A stretch of DNA of 64,000 nucleotides, from the NCBI RefSeq assembly GCF_000466745.1, contig NZ_ANNI01000003.1, forward strand, positions 310,001 to 374,000. Reading direction: 5' to 3'. Below are positions 18,750-28,887 of the stretch, piece after piece. Both the position numbers and the translations under genes were made by a program. This stretch comes from Campylobacter concisus ATCC 51562. Lineage in GTDB: Bacteria > Campylobacterota > Campylobacteria > Campylobacterales > Campylobacteraceae. The notes beneath the pieces are model-generated. The model had not been told where the DNA came from and did not search any database. It saw only the letters and a list, made by a program, of their open reading frames with translations. Numbering within the stretch: the stretch's first letter is position 1; every line of letters begins with the position of its first letter.

Positions 18750-19157
18750 TTATTTTTTAAGAAGATCTCTGATCTCAGTTAAAAGTGCAATGTCGGCTGG
18801 AGTTTCAGGCTCTGCAGGAGCTGCCTCTTCTTCTTTTGGTAGTTTATTTTTAAGTGTATTTAAAGCTTTGATAACGCAAAAAATACAAAATGCAATGATT
18901 AAAAAATCAACCATTGTTTGTATAAATGAGCCATAGTTTATCGTAACAGCAGGCGCACTATCAACTGCTTCTTTTAGTGTTAGCTTAAGATCAGTGAAAT
19001 TTACACCGCCTGTTATAACGCCAACCACTGGCATAATAATATCACCAACTAGCGATGAAACGATCTTTCCAAATGCCCCACCGATAACAACACCAACTGC
19101 CATATCTATGACATTTCCGCGCATCGCAAATTCTTTAAATTCGCTGATAAAACTCAT
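18750..19157 (-). CDS. mscL: Large-conductance mechanosensitive channel
   Basis: A 135-residue inner-membrane protein forming the pentameric pore that opens on hypo-osmotic shock. The N-terminal '[31 protein letters not shown]' (helix S1 and TM1 with the pore-lining Gly/Ala/Val) is diagnostic, TM2 is near residues 72-95, and the C-terminal bundle carries an acidic/Pro/Ala stretch and ends in 'DLLKK'. Length is normal. It is monocistronic, between the regulator gene (same strand) and gltX (divergent). Confidence 0.97.
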   Translation of the reverse strand: MSFISEFKEFAMRGNVIDMAVGVVIGGAFGKIVSSLVGDIIMPVVGVITGGVNFTDLKLTLKEAVDSAPAVTINYGSFIQTMVDFLIIAFCIFCVIKALNTLKNKLPKEEEAAPAEPETPADIALLTEIRDLLKK

Positions 19158-19264
19158 TCTTTCTCCTATAAATAGTTAAATTTTCGTGCGGATTTTATAA
19201 AAAATATGCTTTGCTTAGCCTAAAAATTTAAAATTACATAACTTTAAATTTATCAAGCGAGTGT

Positions 19265-19270
19265 TATAAT
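19265..19270 (+). promoter_or_regulatory. Probable -10 box for gltX
   Basis: TATAAT, 33 bp upstream of the gltX ATG. Confidence 0.5.
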
Positions 19271-19303
19271 CCAAACTTCAAATTTAACGTAAGGAATGAG
19301 CTT

Positions 19304-20599
19304 ATGTATCGTTTTGCACCCTCTCCAACAGGAGATATGCACATAGGAAATTTACGTGCTGCTATTTTCAACTATATTTGTTCTTTGCAAGATAAAAGTG
19401 GTTTTATTTTACGCATAGAAGATACCGACAAAGAGCGAAATATCGAGGGAAAAGAGAAAGATATCTTAGAAATTTTGAGCAAATTTGGCATAAAACCAGA
19501 GCAAATTTACATCCAAAGTGAAAATTTAAAATTCCACAGACAGCTTGCATCAAAGCTTCTCATCGATAAAAAGGCATTTGCTTGCTTTTGCACCGAAGAA
19601 GAGCTCGAAGCAAAAAAACAAAAAGCAAAAGAGCAAGGCGTGGCATATAGATATGACGGCACCTGCGAGAGGCTAAGCGACGCTGAAGTTTTAAACTGCG
19701 AGAAGCCATTTGTCATCCGCATGAAAAAACCAACACGTACGATGAGTTTTACAGACGCGATCAAAGGCGAGCTAAGCTTCGAGCCAGACGCTGTTGATAG
19801 CTTTGTCATCATGAGAGCAGACAAAACTCCAACTTATAACTTCGCCTGCGCGGTTGATGATATGCTTGAGGGCGTAACCTTTGTCATACGCGGCGAGGAT
19901 CACGTGAGCAACACACCAAAGCAAGACCTCATACGTGAGGGGCTTGGCTACACTGGCAAGATGAACTACGCGCATTTGCCTATCCTTTTAAATATAGAGG
20001 GTAAAAAAATGAGCAAACGCGAGAACGAATCAAGCGTAAAATGGCTCTTTGAGCAGGGATTTTTACCTGAGGCGATCGCAAACTATCTGATACTTCTTGG
20101 CAATAAAACTCCAACTGAAATTTTTACGATCGAAGATGCGGTAAAGTGGTTTGATATAACCAAAATTTCACGCTCGCCTGCTAGATTTGACGTGAAAAAG
20201 CTTGAGCAGATAAATAGAGAGCACATCAAGCTTGCTTCAAAAGAGCGCATAAAAGAGATCTTTGGCGTGGATGATAGCAAGGTTGAGCTAGTTAAATTTT
20301 ACACTCAAGAAAGCTCGCTAGTGCCTGAGATAAAGGCAAAAGTAGAGGCTATATACTCACCAAAAATAGCTCCAGATGAGTACAAAAACGAATTTGAGAT
20401 CATCAAAAAAGCAGCTCATAATTTAAAACCGTGCGAGAGCTTTGATGAGTTTAAAAAAGAGCTTATGAGCGCTACAAATTTAAAAGGCAAAAACTTTTTC
20501 ATGCCGCTACGTGCGCTGCTTACAAACGACCTTCACGGCCCTGAGCTTAGCGAGCTCTATCCACTCATCAAAGATGATCTAGCAAAAATTTTAATCTAG
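19304..20599 (+). CDS. gltX: Glutamyl-tRNA synthetase (short paralogue type)
   Basis: A 431-residue class I aminoacyl-tRNA synthetase. It has '[21 protein letters not shown]' at the N-terminus, with HIGN in place of the usual HIGH/HIGG, and the second signature '[10 protein letters not shown]' near residue 232. Epsilonproteobacteria generally carry two GluRS genes, one charging tRNA-Glu and the other misacylating tRNA-Gln for GatCAB to amidate. The HIGN motif and shorter length resemble the second type, but sequence alone does not prove which tRNA this copy prefers. It heads an operon with yggT and slt. Confidence 0.93.
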   Translation: MYRFAPSPTGDMHIGNLRAAIFNYICSLQDKSGFILRIEDTDKERNIEGKEKDILEILSKFGIKPEQIYIQSENLKFHRQLASKLLIDKKAFACFCTEEELEAKKQKAKEQGVAYRYDGTCERLSDAEVLNCEKPFVIRMKKPTRTMSFTDAIKGELSFEPDAVDSFVIMRADKTPTYNFACAVDDMLEGVTFVIRGEDHVSNTPKQDLIREGLGYTGKMNYAHLPILLNIEGKKMSKRENESSVKWLFEQGFLPEAIANYLILLGNKTPTEIFTIEDAVKWFDITKISRSPARFDVKKLEQINREHIKLASKERIKEIFGVDDSKVELVKFYTQESSLVPEIKAKVEAIYSPKIAPDEYKNEFEIIKKAAHNLKPCESFDEFKKELMSATNLKGKNFFMPLRALLTNDLHGPELSELYPLIKDDLAKILI

Positions 20600-20607
20600 G
20601 AGCAAAA

Positions 20608-20901
20608 ATGATACTTTCCACTCTATTTTCAGCGATTGCAAACATTTTGCACCTTATTATCACGGTCTATACTTGGGTCATCATCGCAGCAGCTCTGATT
20701 AGCTGGGTCAGGCCAGATCCTAGCTCGCCGGTCGTGCAGCTACTTTATAGGCTAACTGAGCCGGTTTATAGCTTTATTAGACGCTATATAAAAACAAATT
20801 TTAGTGGTATTGACTTTACTCCGCTTATAGTACTTTTAGCGCTTCAATTTTTAGATCAATTTTTAATAAGGCTTTTGTTTGGTTTTGCTGCGTCACTTTA
20901 G
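20608..20901 (+). CDS. YggT-family membrane protein
   Basis: A 97-residue protein with two hydrophobic helices (about 8-32 and 70-92) and the family motif 'SWVRPDPSSPVVQLLYRLTEPV' between them. YggT proteins are conserved membrane proteins linked to osmotic adaptation and cell division, with no settled mechanism. It starts 8 bp after gltX with an AGGAG ribosome site and overlaps slt by 23 bp. Confidence 0.9.
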   Translation: MILSTLFSAIANILHLIITVYTWVIIAAALISWVRPDPSSPVVQLLYRLTEPVYSFIRRYIKTNFSGIDFTPLIVLLALQFLDQFLIRLLFGFAASL

Positions 20902-22516
20902 TATTTTCTCTCTTGCCTGTGTTGCTCTTTTGGGTAAAATTTACACCTACGAAGAGCTAAAAAAAGAGCCAAAAAGCCTAGCAAAAGACTACTACATCAA
21001 CCGTCTTATTAACGAGGGCAGCTATACAAAAGAGCAGATCGCAGATCTTTCGCGTGATGTGTTTAGAAAAGCAGGCCTTGTTCAAAAATCAATCGATAAA
21101 ATTTTACCTCCAAAAGTAGCTCCTAGCAAATGTCCTGGTGTAAATGCAAAAAATATCACCCAGGCAAATCTAACCTGCCAAAATTTGCTAACAACTATTG
21201 CTTTTAGCCTAAAGCTTGATAATCACGCTCGTGAAATTTTGGCAGCTAATCTTGCAAAGACAAATCCAGAAAAATCAAAAATTTTACTCGCATTAAATGA
21301 AACAAATCCGGCTAAAGCTTTTGCAAATTTAAACGATACAAAGAGCTTTTTAGAGCTATTTAACGCCTCTAGCCCGCAAAATAAAAGTATACTTTTTAGC
21401 GAAAGTTTTGATGCAAATTTCATGACCAAGCTCTACTCACAAAAGGGCTTTACAAATTTATTAAACGATATTGTTTTTAATAAAAAATATGAAGGCTTTA
21501 GGAGAAATTTGCTAAGCATCGATCCAGCCATCACTGAGAAAAATGACGCTTTTACACTTGGATTAAATGCGATTCTGCTAGGACAAGACGATATCGCTTT
21601 TAGTCTTTTTGCAAGGGCCAAGAGTACATTTGAAAGGGCGTGGCAAAGAGATAATGCGACCTTTTGGCAGTACCAGATAAGTAAAAACGAAAGCTTTTTA
21701 AAAGAGCTAGGTGCCAGCAAGGATGCAAATATCTACTCGCTTTACGCAAGAGATTTGATCGGTGGCGAACCACTTGAAGTCATCGTGCCAAGGCCTAGTA
21801 AGCAAAATATCGAAAATTTTGACGTGAGCGATCCGTTTTTATGGAACAAAACTGCAGCCCTTGCAAAAGATATGAATGCCACGCAAGCAAGCGAATTTGC
21901 GAAGAAATTTTATACAAACGAAAGCATCGGCGCCTATGCATACTTCATGCAAAAGGCGAATGGCTGGGGGAAGCAATACTTCTTGATGCCAAGTTCTCCT
22001 GAGCTTGATGGCATCAGCAACGAGAGAAAATCGATGATCTATGCTCTAGCTAGACAAGAGAGTCTCTTTATCCCAAGCGTAGTTTCTACTTCATACGCCC
22101 TTGGTATGATGCAGTTTATGCCATTTCTCGCAAATGCGATCGGTAAAAAAGAGCTAAAAATCCCAAATTTTGACCAAGACGATCTTTTTAAAACAGATAT
22201 TGCATTTAAATTTGCAAATCACCACCTAAACTATCTTGATAAATTTCTCTACCATCCTCTCTTTACCGCATACGCATATAATGGAGGTATCGGCTTTACT
22301 AAAAAGCTTATCACAAGAGATGATATGTTTAAAGAGGGGAAATTTGAGCCGTTTTTATCGATCGAGCTTGTCCCAGTCGCAGAGACTAGAAACTACGGCA
22401 AAAAGGTGCTTGCAAACTACGTGATCTATATGGCGCTTACTGGTTCCAATATAAAGATTTCGCAACTTTTCGAAAATTTAACAAAACCGGCTTTGACTGA
22501 TAAATTTCGAAACTAA
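20879..22516 (+). CDS. slt: Soluble lytic murein transglycosylase
   Basis: A 545-residue exported enzyme that cleaves peptidoglycan glycan strands with anhydro-muramyl formation. It has an N-terminal signal-like segment ('FSIFSLACVALLG'), a long alpha-superhelical region (about 30-370), then the SLT catalytic domain with the catalytic Glu in 'YALARQESLFIPSVVSTSYALGMMQ' (about 385-410) and 'FAYNGG'-type 'TAYAYNGGIG' near residue 465. No ATG exists near the N-terminus: the start is TTG, at 20879 or 20885, inside the yggT 3' end. The 3' end overlaps a convergent lipoprotein gene by 80 bp. Confidence 0.93.
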   Translation: MVLLRHFSIFSLACVALLGKIYTYEELKKEPKSLAKDYYINRLINEGSYTKEQIADLSRDVFRKAGLVQKSIDKILPPKVAPSKCPGVNAKNITQANLTCQNLLTTIAFSLKLDNHAREILAANLAKTNPEKSKILLALNETNPAKAFANLNDTKSFLELFNASSPQNKSILFSESFDANFMTKLYSQKGFTNLLNDIVFNKKYEGFRRNLLSIDPAITEKNDAFTLGLNAILLGQDDIAFSLFARAKSTFERAWQRDNATFWQYQISKNESFLKELGASKDANIYSLYARDLIGGEPLEVIVPRPSKQNIENFDVSDPFLWNKTAALAKDMNATQASEFAKKFYTNESIGAYAYFMQKANGWGKQYFLMPSSPELDGISNERKSMIYALARQESLFIPSVVSTSYALGMMQFMPFLANAIGKKELKIPNFDQDDLFKTDIAFKFANHHLNYLDKFLYHPLFTAYAYNGGIGFTKKLITRDDMFKEGKFEPFLSIELVPVAETRNYGKKVLANYVIYMALTGSNIKISQLFENLTKPALTDKFRN

Positions 22517-22916
22517 GAGTGAGATCATCGCTTTGCTTGCTTGGTGCGGTCACTTCATAATAGAGCGCCCAAGGCATCGAAAATCCAGCAAATTTTAACA
22601 TCTCATCATTTTCATCAAGTAGCCTTGCATTTGTGGCATTTGAGTCATTATTTACCTTGATATTATTTAGCTCGCTAGCGTGCTCTTTTGGGTTTATAGC
22701 CACCAAAAAGTGCTCTTTGCTTGCATCTAAATCTGAGTTATAAATAGGATTTAGATAAGTTGCTACAATTAGCGTTCTATCGGTGCCGTCAATGATCTCG
22801 CTCTTGCTTGTGTAAGCCAAAAGCTCGTTTTTTAAGGGTTCATGCACGATTACTTTTTCACCAGCACAACCAAATATCATCAAAATCAGGACAAAAAAAG
22901 ATATAAATTTACTCAT
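22437..22916 (-). CDS. Small lipoprotein of unknown function
   Basis: A 159-residue protein with an N-terminal lipoprotein signal and lipobox 'LMIFGCAG', so the mature chain starts at Cys17. The rest is a soluble, probably beta-rich domain ('YYEVTAPSKQSDDLTLSFEIYQ'). No named domain recognised. A lipoprotein gene occupies the same position after slt in C. jejuni, as I recall, which supports its being real although its last 80 bp overlap slt on the other strand. It is divergent from mobB. Confidence 0.78.
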   Translation of the reverse strand: MSKFISFFVLILMIFGCAGEKVIVHEPLKNELLAYTSKSEIIDGTDRTLIVATYLNPIYNSDLDASKEHFLVAINPKEHASELNNIKVNNDSNATNARLLDENDEMLKFAGFSMPWALYYEVTAPSKQSDDLTLSFEIYQSKPVLLNFRKVAKSLYWNQ

Positions 22917-23001
22917 AAGAACTCTTAAATTTCTAAAATTTCTGCCATTTTAGCATTTTAATTTTTAAATTTCACTCATAAATTTTAAAGCCAACATAAG
23001 T

Positions 23002-23007
23002 TATAAT
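23002..23007 (+). promoter_or_regulatory. Probable -10 box for mobB-fbp-metG run
   Basis: TATAAT, 28 bp upstream of the mobB ATG; the tightly spaced genes after it are likely read from here. Confidence 0.5.
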
Positions 23008-23035
23008 CGCGAGAAATTTTAACAAAAAGGTTCTT

Positions 23036-23515
23036 ATGAAAAGACTTGCTATCGCTTTTTCTGGCCCTTCAAATAGCGGAAAAACGACTCTTATTTTAAA
23101 GGTAGCAAAAAAATTTATAGATGATGGTTTGAAAGTCGCGATAGTAAAGCATGATCCAGGCGACAAGGCCAAATTTGATGTTGAAGGCAAGGATAGCTTT
23201 AGATTTTCTCAAACTGGAGCAGATGTGGTGGTGATGAGTCCGACTAGAACAACTTATTTTTCACAAAAACCACAAGAAATTAACGATGTCATTAAAATGC
23301 TAGGCGAGTTTGATATGCTCTTAGTTGAGGGTTTAAAGACGCTTCCACTACCAAGGTTAAGTGTTTTTAAAGATGAAATAGATGAAAAATATCTTAGCTT
23401 TTCAGATGCGATCGCAACATACAAAAAACAAATTCCTTACGAGATAAAAAATATAAATTTAGACGATATAGACGCTATTTGTGCGTGGATAATCAAAAAT
23501 GCAAAGGCTGTATAA
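23036..23515 (+). CDS. mobB: Molybdopterin-guanine dinucleotide biosynthesis adaptor MobB
   Basis: A 159-residue P-loop protein. The Walker A '[20 protein letters not shown]' is at the N-terminus and '[30 protein letters not shown]' (about 39-70) is a MobB signature; '[20 protein letters not shown]' follows near residue 100. MobB aids MobA in attaching GMP to molybdopterin for DMSO-reductase-family enzymes such as Nap, formate dehydrogenase and TMAO reductase. No mobA is in the window. The next gene, fbp, starts at the last base of its stop codon. Confidence 0.92.
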   Translation: MKRLAIAFSGPSNSGKTTLILKVAKKFIDDGLKVAIVKHDPGDKAKFDVEGKDSFRFSQTGADVVVMSPTRTTYFSQKPQEINDVIKMLGEFDMLLVEGLKTLPLPRLSVFKDEIDEKYLSFSDAIATYKKQIPYEIKNINLDDIDAICAWIIKNAKAV

Positions 23516-24378
23516 TGCAAGAATTAAACCAAATTTTTAACACCATAAAAGAGATCGCAAAAGAGATAAGCGAAGTGATAAAATATGCCGATCTTGGCTA
23601 CACAACTCACGAAAATGCAACCGGAGACACACAGCTAAAGCTTGACGTAAAGAGCGACGAGATCATCACAGCTAAATTTAAGGAGCTTTCCTGCGTAAAA
23701 GCGCTAATTAGCGAAGAGAAAGAGGACGAGCTTGAGATAAATAAAAATGCTAAATTTATAATCGCTTACGATCCACTTGATGGCTCAAGCTTAGTTGATG
23801 TAAATTTTGCCGTTGGCTCGATCTTTGGTATCTACGAAAATGAAGTAAAGCCAGAAAATTTAATAGCCGCAGCTTACAGCATATATGGCCCAAGACTTGA
23901 GCTTGTAATTACTGAGAAAAAGGGCGCTTTGCCTAAATTTTATAGGCTTGGCAAAGATGGCGAGTTTAAATTTGTAAAAGAGCTTGAGCTAAAAGAAAAA
24001 GGCAAGCTAAACGCCACAGGAGCCACACAAAAAGGCTGGAGCCAAACGCATAGAAATTTTATAAATGAGCTATTTAACGAGGGCTACAGGCTAAGATACT
24101 CAGGTGCGATGGTGAGCGATCTGCATCAAATTTTACTAAAAGGTGGCGGTCTTTTTAGCTACCCAGCAACGAGCGATCATCCAAACGGCAAACTAAGAGT
24201 AGTCTTTGAAGTGTTGCCATTTGCCTTCATATATGAAAACGCAAAGGGCGCAACGACAAACGGCAAAAACCGAACGCTTTTTGATATAAAAATAGAAAAA
24301 ATTCACCAAACAACGCCATGCTTTTTTGGCTCACGTGATGAAATTTCTCTTTTACATAAATTTTACGAGCAAAAATAA
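23515..24378 (+). CDS. fbp: Fructose-1,6-bisphosphatase class I
   Basis: A 287-residue gluconeogenic enzyme hydrolysing fructose-1,6-bisphosphate. Metal-binding motifs are '[10 protein letters not shown]' (about 63-72) and the signature '[25 protein letters not shown]' (about 83-107). Substrate-binding '[17 protein letters not shown]' follows near 205, and '[23 protein letters not shown]' near 230. The start is ATG 23515 (MQELNQIF), which overlaps the mobB stop; the longer frame has a Cys-rich leader with no counterpart in the family. Confidence 0.96.
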   Translation: MQELNQIFNTIKEIAKEISEVIKYADLGYTTHENATGDTQLKLDVKSDEIITAKFKELSCVKALISEEKEDELEINKNAKFIIAYDPLDGSSLVDVNFAVGSIFGIYENEVKPENLIAAAYSIYGPRLELVITEKKGALPKFYRLGKDGEFKFVKELELKEKGKLNATGATQKGWSQTHRNFINELFNEGYRLRYSGAMVSDLHQILLKGGGLFSYPATSDHPNGKLRVVFEVLPFAFIYENAKGATTNGKNRTLFDIKIEKIHQTTPCFFGSRDEISLLHKFYEQK

Positions 24379-24596
24379 TGCAAGAAACACAAGCAAGCGA
24401 GTCACTTGACGCATTTGAACTAGCCTTAAAGCAAAAAGCAAAAATTTTGCAAGAGTGCCAAAGCCAAAAAGGGCAAAAAAGCTGCTTTAACTGCGAAGTA
24501 TTTTTTGACTGCGAGACAAGAAAAGAGTACGTAAATAGCTGCTACAACTCGATGTCAAAGGGCAATACTGGCAGCGATGGCGGATTTGATTTTTAA
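24378..24596 (+). CDS. Small cysteine-containing protein
   Basis: A 72-residue cytoplasmic protein with an N-terminal helix and a cysteine cluster 'SCFNCEVFFDCETRKEYVNSCY' (four Cys, CxxC-x5-C-x9-C) that could bind zinc or a cluster, ending in a glycine-rich tail. It starts on the last base of the fbp stop and precedes metG by 15 bp. I recall a small conserved gene in this place in C. jejuni. Function unknown. Confidence 0.75.
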   Translation: MQETQASESLDAFELALKQKAKILQECQSQKGQKSCFNCEVFFDCETRKEYVNSCYNSMSKGNTGSDGGFDF

Positions 24597-24611
24597 AATT
24601 AAAGGAAAAAT

Positions 24612-26534
24612 ATGAAAGAAAAAGCTTATATAACGACCCCAATATACTATGTAAACGACGTGCCACACATCGGCCATGCCTACACGACTATCATCGCTGA
24701 TACGCTTGCTAGATTTAACCGCTTGCAAGGCAAAGAGACCTACTTTATGACGGGCACAGACGAGCACGGACAAAAGATCGAGCAGGCAGCTCGTGCTAGA
24801 GGCAAGACTCCAAAAGAATATGCTGACGAGATCAGTGCGAAATTTAGGTCACTTTGGGATGAGTTTGAGATAAGCTACGATCATTTTATAAGAACGACCG
24901 ACGAAGAGCATAAACAAACCGTACAAAATGTCTTTGAAAAGATGCAAGCAAATGGCGACATTTACAAAGGTGAATATGAGGGATTTTACTGCGTTAGCTG
25001 CGAGACATTTTTCAATCAAAGAGACCTGCTAGAAGACAATCACTGTCCAGACTGCGGCCGCGTGACGTCTTTGGTCAAAGAAGAGAGCTACTTTTTCAAG
25101 CTTTCAAAATATGAAGACGCGCTTTTAAAATGGTATGAAAATGACGAGCTTTGCGTCATCCCAAAAGGTAAGAAAAACGAGGTCGTAAGCTTTGTAAAAG
25201 GTGGACTAAAAGATCTTTCAGTAACAAGAACGAGCTTTGACTGGGGCATAAAGCTACCAAAGAGCGCAAACGATGAAAAGCACGTTATGTACGTCTGGCT
25301 TGACGCGCTTATAAACTACCTAACAACACTAGGATATTCAAGAGATGACGCTAGAATGGATCTTTGGCCATATACTACTCACATCGTTGGCAAAGATATT
25401 TTACGCTTTCACGCAGTTTACTGGCCGGCATTTTTGATGAGTCTTGGATTGCCATTACCAAAACATGTAGCAGCGCATGGCTGGTGGACCATAAATGGCG
25501 AAAAGATGAGCAAAAGTAAGGGTAATGTTATAAACCCAAGAGAGGTTGCAAATGCTTACGGACTTGAAAATTTCAGATACTTTTTGCTTAGAGAGGTGCC
25601 GTTTGGGCAAGATGGCGATTACAGCCAAAAGGCTTTGATTGAGCGTATAAACTCAGAACTTGGCAACGGACTTGGCAACCTGCTAAGCCGCATTGTTGGC
25701 ATGAGTGCAAAGTATAGCGACTATAAAATCGACTCAAAAGATGTACTCAAATTTCATAAAGCCGAGCTTGATGAGGCGAAGGGCTGCCTTGATGAGGCTA
25801 TTAAAAATTTAGAAAATTTAGCGACAAACCGCTATTTAGAGGATCTTTGGAAAGTCGTAACGCTTGCAAATGCAGCCGTTGCGAAGTATGAGCCATGGTC
25901 GCTTATCAAAGCTGGCAAAACTGACGAGGCAAACGCGCTTGTAGCACTTTGTGCGAATTTGCTAGCAAAAGTGGCGATACTGCTTAGTCCAGCCATGCCA
26001 AAAACTTGTGCTAAGATAGCTGACACGCTTGGCTTTAGCATAGATACGGCATCTTATGAAAGTCTTGTTTTGAAAAATGAAATTTCAAATTTTGTAGCAA
26101 AAGCTACCGAGCCGCTATTTCCAAGGATAGAAAAAGAGCTAATGAGCGAGGCAAATGAGCCAAAGGTTGAGGCAAAAGCTGAGCCAAAAGAGGAGAAAAA
26201 AGAGGACGAAATCATTAGCATTGATGACTTTGCAAAGGTAGTGATAAAAGTAGGCGAAGTGCTAGAGTGCGAGAGAGTCGAGGGTAGTGAGAAACTGCTT
26301 AAATTTAAGATAGATCTTGGCGAGGGGCAGCCGCGTCAAATTCTTTCTGGAATCGCCAAATACTACGAGCCTAGCTCACTTATTGGCAAACAAGTTTGCG
26401 TTTTAGCAAATTTAAAAGAGCGAACGATGATGAAAAAATATGTCTCACAAGGCATGATCCTAAGCGCATCTGATGGCTCGCTAACGCTTCTTGGTACGCA
26501 AGGCAAAGTTAAAAATGGTGCGATCGTTGGCTAA
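24612..26534 (+). CDS. metG: Methionyl-tRNA synthetase
   Basis: A 640-residue class I synthetase. It has 'TTPIYYVNDVPHIGHAYTTI' with the HIGH motif at the N-terminus, one zinc knuckle (CVSCETFF ... CPDCG, about 125-150) and 'KMSKSKGNV' near residue 300, then a charged linker rich in Glu, Lys and Ala (about 515-535). A C-terminal tRNA-binding OB fold follows (about 540-640, 'VGEVLECERVEGSEKLLKFKID'). This single-knuckle, C-terminally extended form is common in epsilonproteobacteria. The next gene begins right after its stop codon. Confidence 0.97.
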   Translation: MKEKAYITTPIYYVNDVPHIGHAYTTIIADTLARFNRLQGKETYFMTGTDEHGQKIEQAARARGKTPKEYADEISAKFRSLWDEFEISYDHFIRTTDEEHKQTVQNVFEKMQANGDIYKGEYEGFYCVSCETFFNQRDLLEDNHCPDCGRVTSLVKEESYFFKLSKYEDALLKWYENDELCVIPKGKKNEVVSFVKGGLKDLSVTRTSFDWGIKLPKSANDEKHVMYVWLDALINYLTTLGYSRDDARMDLWPYTTHIVGKDILRFHAVYWPAFLMSLGLPLPKHVAAHGWWTINGEKMSKSKGNVINPREVANAYGLENFRYFLLREVPFGQDGDYSQKALIERINSELGNGLGNLLSRIVGMSAKYSDYKIDSKDVLKFHKAELDEAKGCLDEAIKNLENLATNRYLEDLWKVVTLANAAVAKYEPWSLIKAGKTDEANALVALCANLLAKVAILLSPAMPKTCAKIADTLGFSIDTASYESLVLKNEISNFVAKATEPLFPRIEKELMSEANEPKVEAKAEPKEEKKEDEIISIDDFAKVVIKVGEVLECERVEGSEKLLKFKIDLGEGQPRQILSGIAKYYEPSSLIGKQVCVLANLKERTMMKKYVSQGMILSASDGSLTLLGTQGKVKNGAIVG

Positions 26535-27518
26535 ATGACAATAGAAAATTTAACACGCCTAATAAATGCCGAGGCTCTAAACGCGCCGACGATAACTAGC
26601 GTAAGCGAGTTTGTTTTCGAGCTAAAGCATGTAAGACGTGGCTTTGCGTATATTTGCTTAAACGCGAACGATAGCGACATAGAAACAGCGATTAAACAAG
26701 GCGCATACGCCATAATTAGCGAAGATAATGTGCCAATTATCGACAAAGAGATCGCCTTTTTAAAAGTTAGTAGCTTACAGACCGCCATGATAAAACTCAT
26801 GAGATTTGAGGCTACTCACAAAGATTTAAAATTTTGCGCCGTAAATCCTTTTATAAATGACTTTTTAGAAAAATCAAAACTTGGCTCTAACGCACACGTC
26901 ATGTCAAAAAATATCACTGAGCTTTTTAATCAAATTTTTCACGCAAAAGTCTTTGATGTCTTTTTCGGCGATGATACAAGAACACTTCAGCGAATATCGC
27001 CTCTTTTTGAGACCATTTACACAGATACGACTATGCGCGAGATAAATCCAAGCTCGATATTTTTTACAAGCACAGTCTTTAAGCAAACATACTATCAAAA
27101 CTTAAACATACCACGAGTTTTTGCTGGGATGTTTTATGGGCTTTTAAAATTTCTTGATAGCAATAAAATTTCATTTAAGCCTTACGAAGGTAGGATTCAC
27201 GGGCATTTTGATCCGATTTTTATAGATAAAAATTTTCTTCCTACTAGTTTTGGAAATAGCTTTAGAGCCATAATTACTGAAAGCGATGAAGATTTATACA
27301 TAAGCCAAAGTATATTTTTAAATAAAAAATTTAGCCATGATGAGATAAAAATTTGCTTACCAGAAGGCTCGCTATTAAAAGTACAAAACGCAATCTACTT
27401 TAAAAATTTAAGCGAGATAAAAAAGCTTAAAAATTTTATCTATATATTGATTTTATGCCAAAAAGAGGAGCTTTTAGAAGAGCTTCACAAAACATCTGAA
27501 GAAAATCTACTCTTTTAA
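26535..27518 (+). CDS. Protein with Mur-ligase N-terminal-like domain
   Basis: A 327-residue cytoplasmic protein. Residues about 1-80 ('[42 protein letters not shown]') resemble the first domain of MurE/MurF, the part that binds the UDP-muramyl precursor. The rest shows no GKT-type ATP loop and no Mur-ligase catalytic motifs, so it should not be an active ligase. It contains '[21 protein letters not shown]' and '[15 protein letters not shown]' in the middle and a Leu/Glu-rich C-terminus. It starts immediately after metG and its end overlaps ybeY (other strand) by 12 bp. A conserved gene of this kind follows metG in C. jejuni as I recall. Role unknown. Confidence 0.78.
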   Translation: MTIENLTRLINAEALNAPTITSVSEFVFELKHVRRGFAYICLNANDSDIETAIKQGAYAIISEDNVPIIDKEIAFLKVSSLQTAMIKLMRFEATHKDLKFCAVNPFINDFLEKSKLGSNAHVMSKNITELFNQIFHAKVFDVFFGDDTRTLQRISPLFETIYTDTTMREINPSSIFFTSTVFKQTYYQNLNIPRVFAGMFYGLLKFLDSNKISFKPYEGRIHGHFDPIFIDKNFLPTSFGNSFRAIITESDEDLYISQSIFLNKKFSHDEIKICLPEGSLLKVQNAIYFKNLSEIKKLKNFIYILILCQKEELLEELHKTSEENLLF

Positions 27519-27953
27519 ATTTTTATTATTTATAAGATCAATTAGCCTAACATCCTCACTTCTTACGATTAGACTTTTAGGCAGCTCAAATTTCTTGATA
27601 ACCTCGCACTCTTTTTCTCTCATTTCGCCATCATCTTTTTCATGATCAAATCCCAAGATATGAAGTAATCCATGTGTAAAAAGTAGTGCGGTTTCGGCCT
27701 CTTCACTATGATTTAGCTCAGTGGCTTTCTCTTTTACCATATCTTTGTTTATAACGATTGAGCCAAGTGGGGCGTGAATGACAAGTTCAAGCGGAAAGCT
27801 TAAAACATCTGTCGTTTTATCAATGCCTCGCTCAGTTTTATTTAGTTCTCTCATTTCTTCCTTATTGACAAAAACTAGCTCGATTTCTCCTAGCGTCAAA
27901 TATTCACAAATTTCATCTAAAATTTTTGGATAGCTCTCTTCGCAAAGTATCAT
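27507..27953 (-). CDS. ybeY: Endoribonuclease YbeY (rRNA maturation factor)
   Basis: A 148-residue metalloprotein needed for 16S rRNA 3' end maturation and ribosome quality control. The zinc motif H-x3-H-x5-H is present as '[12 protein letters not shown]' near residue 100, and 'TDVLSFPLE' near residue 63 is the second family block. The start was set at ATG 27953 (MILCEESYP), since the longer frame adds a hydrophobic leader that runs into the queC promoter on the other strand and is not a family feature. It is convergent with the preceding gene (12-bp overlap) and divergent from queC. Confidence 0.93.
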   Translation of the reverse strand: MILCEESYPKILDEICEYLTLGEIELVFVNKEEMRELNKTERGIDKTTDVLSFPLELVIHAPLGSIVINKDMVKEKATELNHSEEAETALLFTHGLLHILGFDHEKDDGEMREKECEVIKKFELPKSLIVRSEDVRLIDLINNKNLKE

Positions 27954-27981
27954 TTTAGGCTCTTTCCTTAGTAACTTTTTG

Positions 27982-27987
27982 TATAAT
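27982..27987 (+). promoter_or_regulatory. Probable -10 box for queC
   Basis: TATAAT, 24 bp upstream of the queC ATG at 28012, preceded by a T-tract. Confidence 0.5.
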
Positions 27988-28011
27988 TCTAGCAAAAATA
28001 AAAGGCAAAAT

Positions 28012-28692
28012 ATGAAAAAAGCGGTTTGTATAATGAGTGGCGGCATGGATAGTACGCTTTGTGCTGTAATGGCAAAAAAGGCTGGATATGATATCGTAGC
28101 GCTTCATTTTGACTATGGCCAAAGAACGATGAAACGCGAAAAACGTGCATTTAACGAAATTTGCGAAAGACTAGGTATTACAAAAAAGATGAGTTTAGAT
28201 GTTAGCTTTATTGCCCAAATAGGCGGAAATTCTTTAACCGATGAAAGCTTGCAAATAAGAAAAGATGGAGTAGAAAAAGATGTACCAAATACTTACGTGC
28301 CTTTTCGAAATGGCATTTTTATCTCGGTCGCTGCCGCACTTGCTGAAAAAGAAAATGCACAAGCTATATATATCGGTGTCGTAGAAGAAGATAGTTCAGG
28401 CTATCCTGACTGCAAAGAAAGCTTCATAAAAAGCATAAACGAGGCTATAAATTTGGGTACATCGCCTAGTTTCTCATGTGAGATAATTACTCCACTTGTA
28501 AATTTAAGTAAGGCTGACATCGTAGCAAAATCTCTTGAGCTTGGCTCGCCGCTAGAGCTAACCTGGAGCTGCTACGAGAGCGATGACGAGGCATGCGGAC
28601 TTTGCGATAGCTGCAGACTAAGGCTAAATGGCTTTAAAAAGGCAAACGCCACTGATAAAATCGCATATAAAAATCAAAAATTTTCCTTATGA
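28012..28692 (+). CDS. queC: 7-cyano-7-deazaguanine synthase
   Basis: A 226-residue enzyme making preQ0 for queuosine tRNA modification. The PP-loop is '[19 protein letters not shown]' at the N-terminus. The zinc site near the C-terminus is 'SWCYESDD'-type, here '[18 protein letters not shown]' (four Cys). '[18 protein letters not shown]' and '[15 protein letters not shown]' are further QueC blocks. The start ATG 28012 lies after AAAGG; the longer frame overlaps the -10 box. It is followed by a hairpin terminator about 160 bp downstream. Confidence 0.95.
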   Translation: MKKAVCIMSGGMDSTLCAVMAKKAGYDIVALHFDYGQRTMKREKRAFNEICERLGITKKMSLDVSFIAQIGGNSLTDESLQIRKDGVEKDVPNTYVPFRNGIFISVAAALAEKENAQAIYIGVVEEDSSGYPDCKESFIKSINEAINLGTSPSFSCEIITPLVNLSKADIVAKSLELGSPLELTWSCYESDDEACGLCDSCRLRLNGFKKANATDKIAYKNQKFSL

Positions 28693-28852
28693 GTCTCTAA
28701 AACAAGGGCATTTAGTAAATTTAAAGATATATCAACGTTTAGACTCTTGCTACCTATCAAAAACATAAATTCTTAGTCAAGCTTGCCAAAATTTAATAAA
28801 GAAGATTAAAAAGTAGTTAATAAATTTAGCCAAGGGTACAGTAAAAACTTCT

Positions 28853-28880
28853 AAGTCAGTGGTCACTACCACGGCTTTTT
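28853..28880 (+). terminator. Rho-independent terminator downstream of queC
   Basis: AAG-tca-GTGGT-CACT-ACCAC-gg-CTTTTT: a 5-bp stem extended by AAG/CTT across a small internal loop, then five T. Between the queC stop and this hairpin there are about 160 bp with no gene seen. Confidence 0.5.
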
Positions 28881-28887
28881 AGTGATC

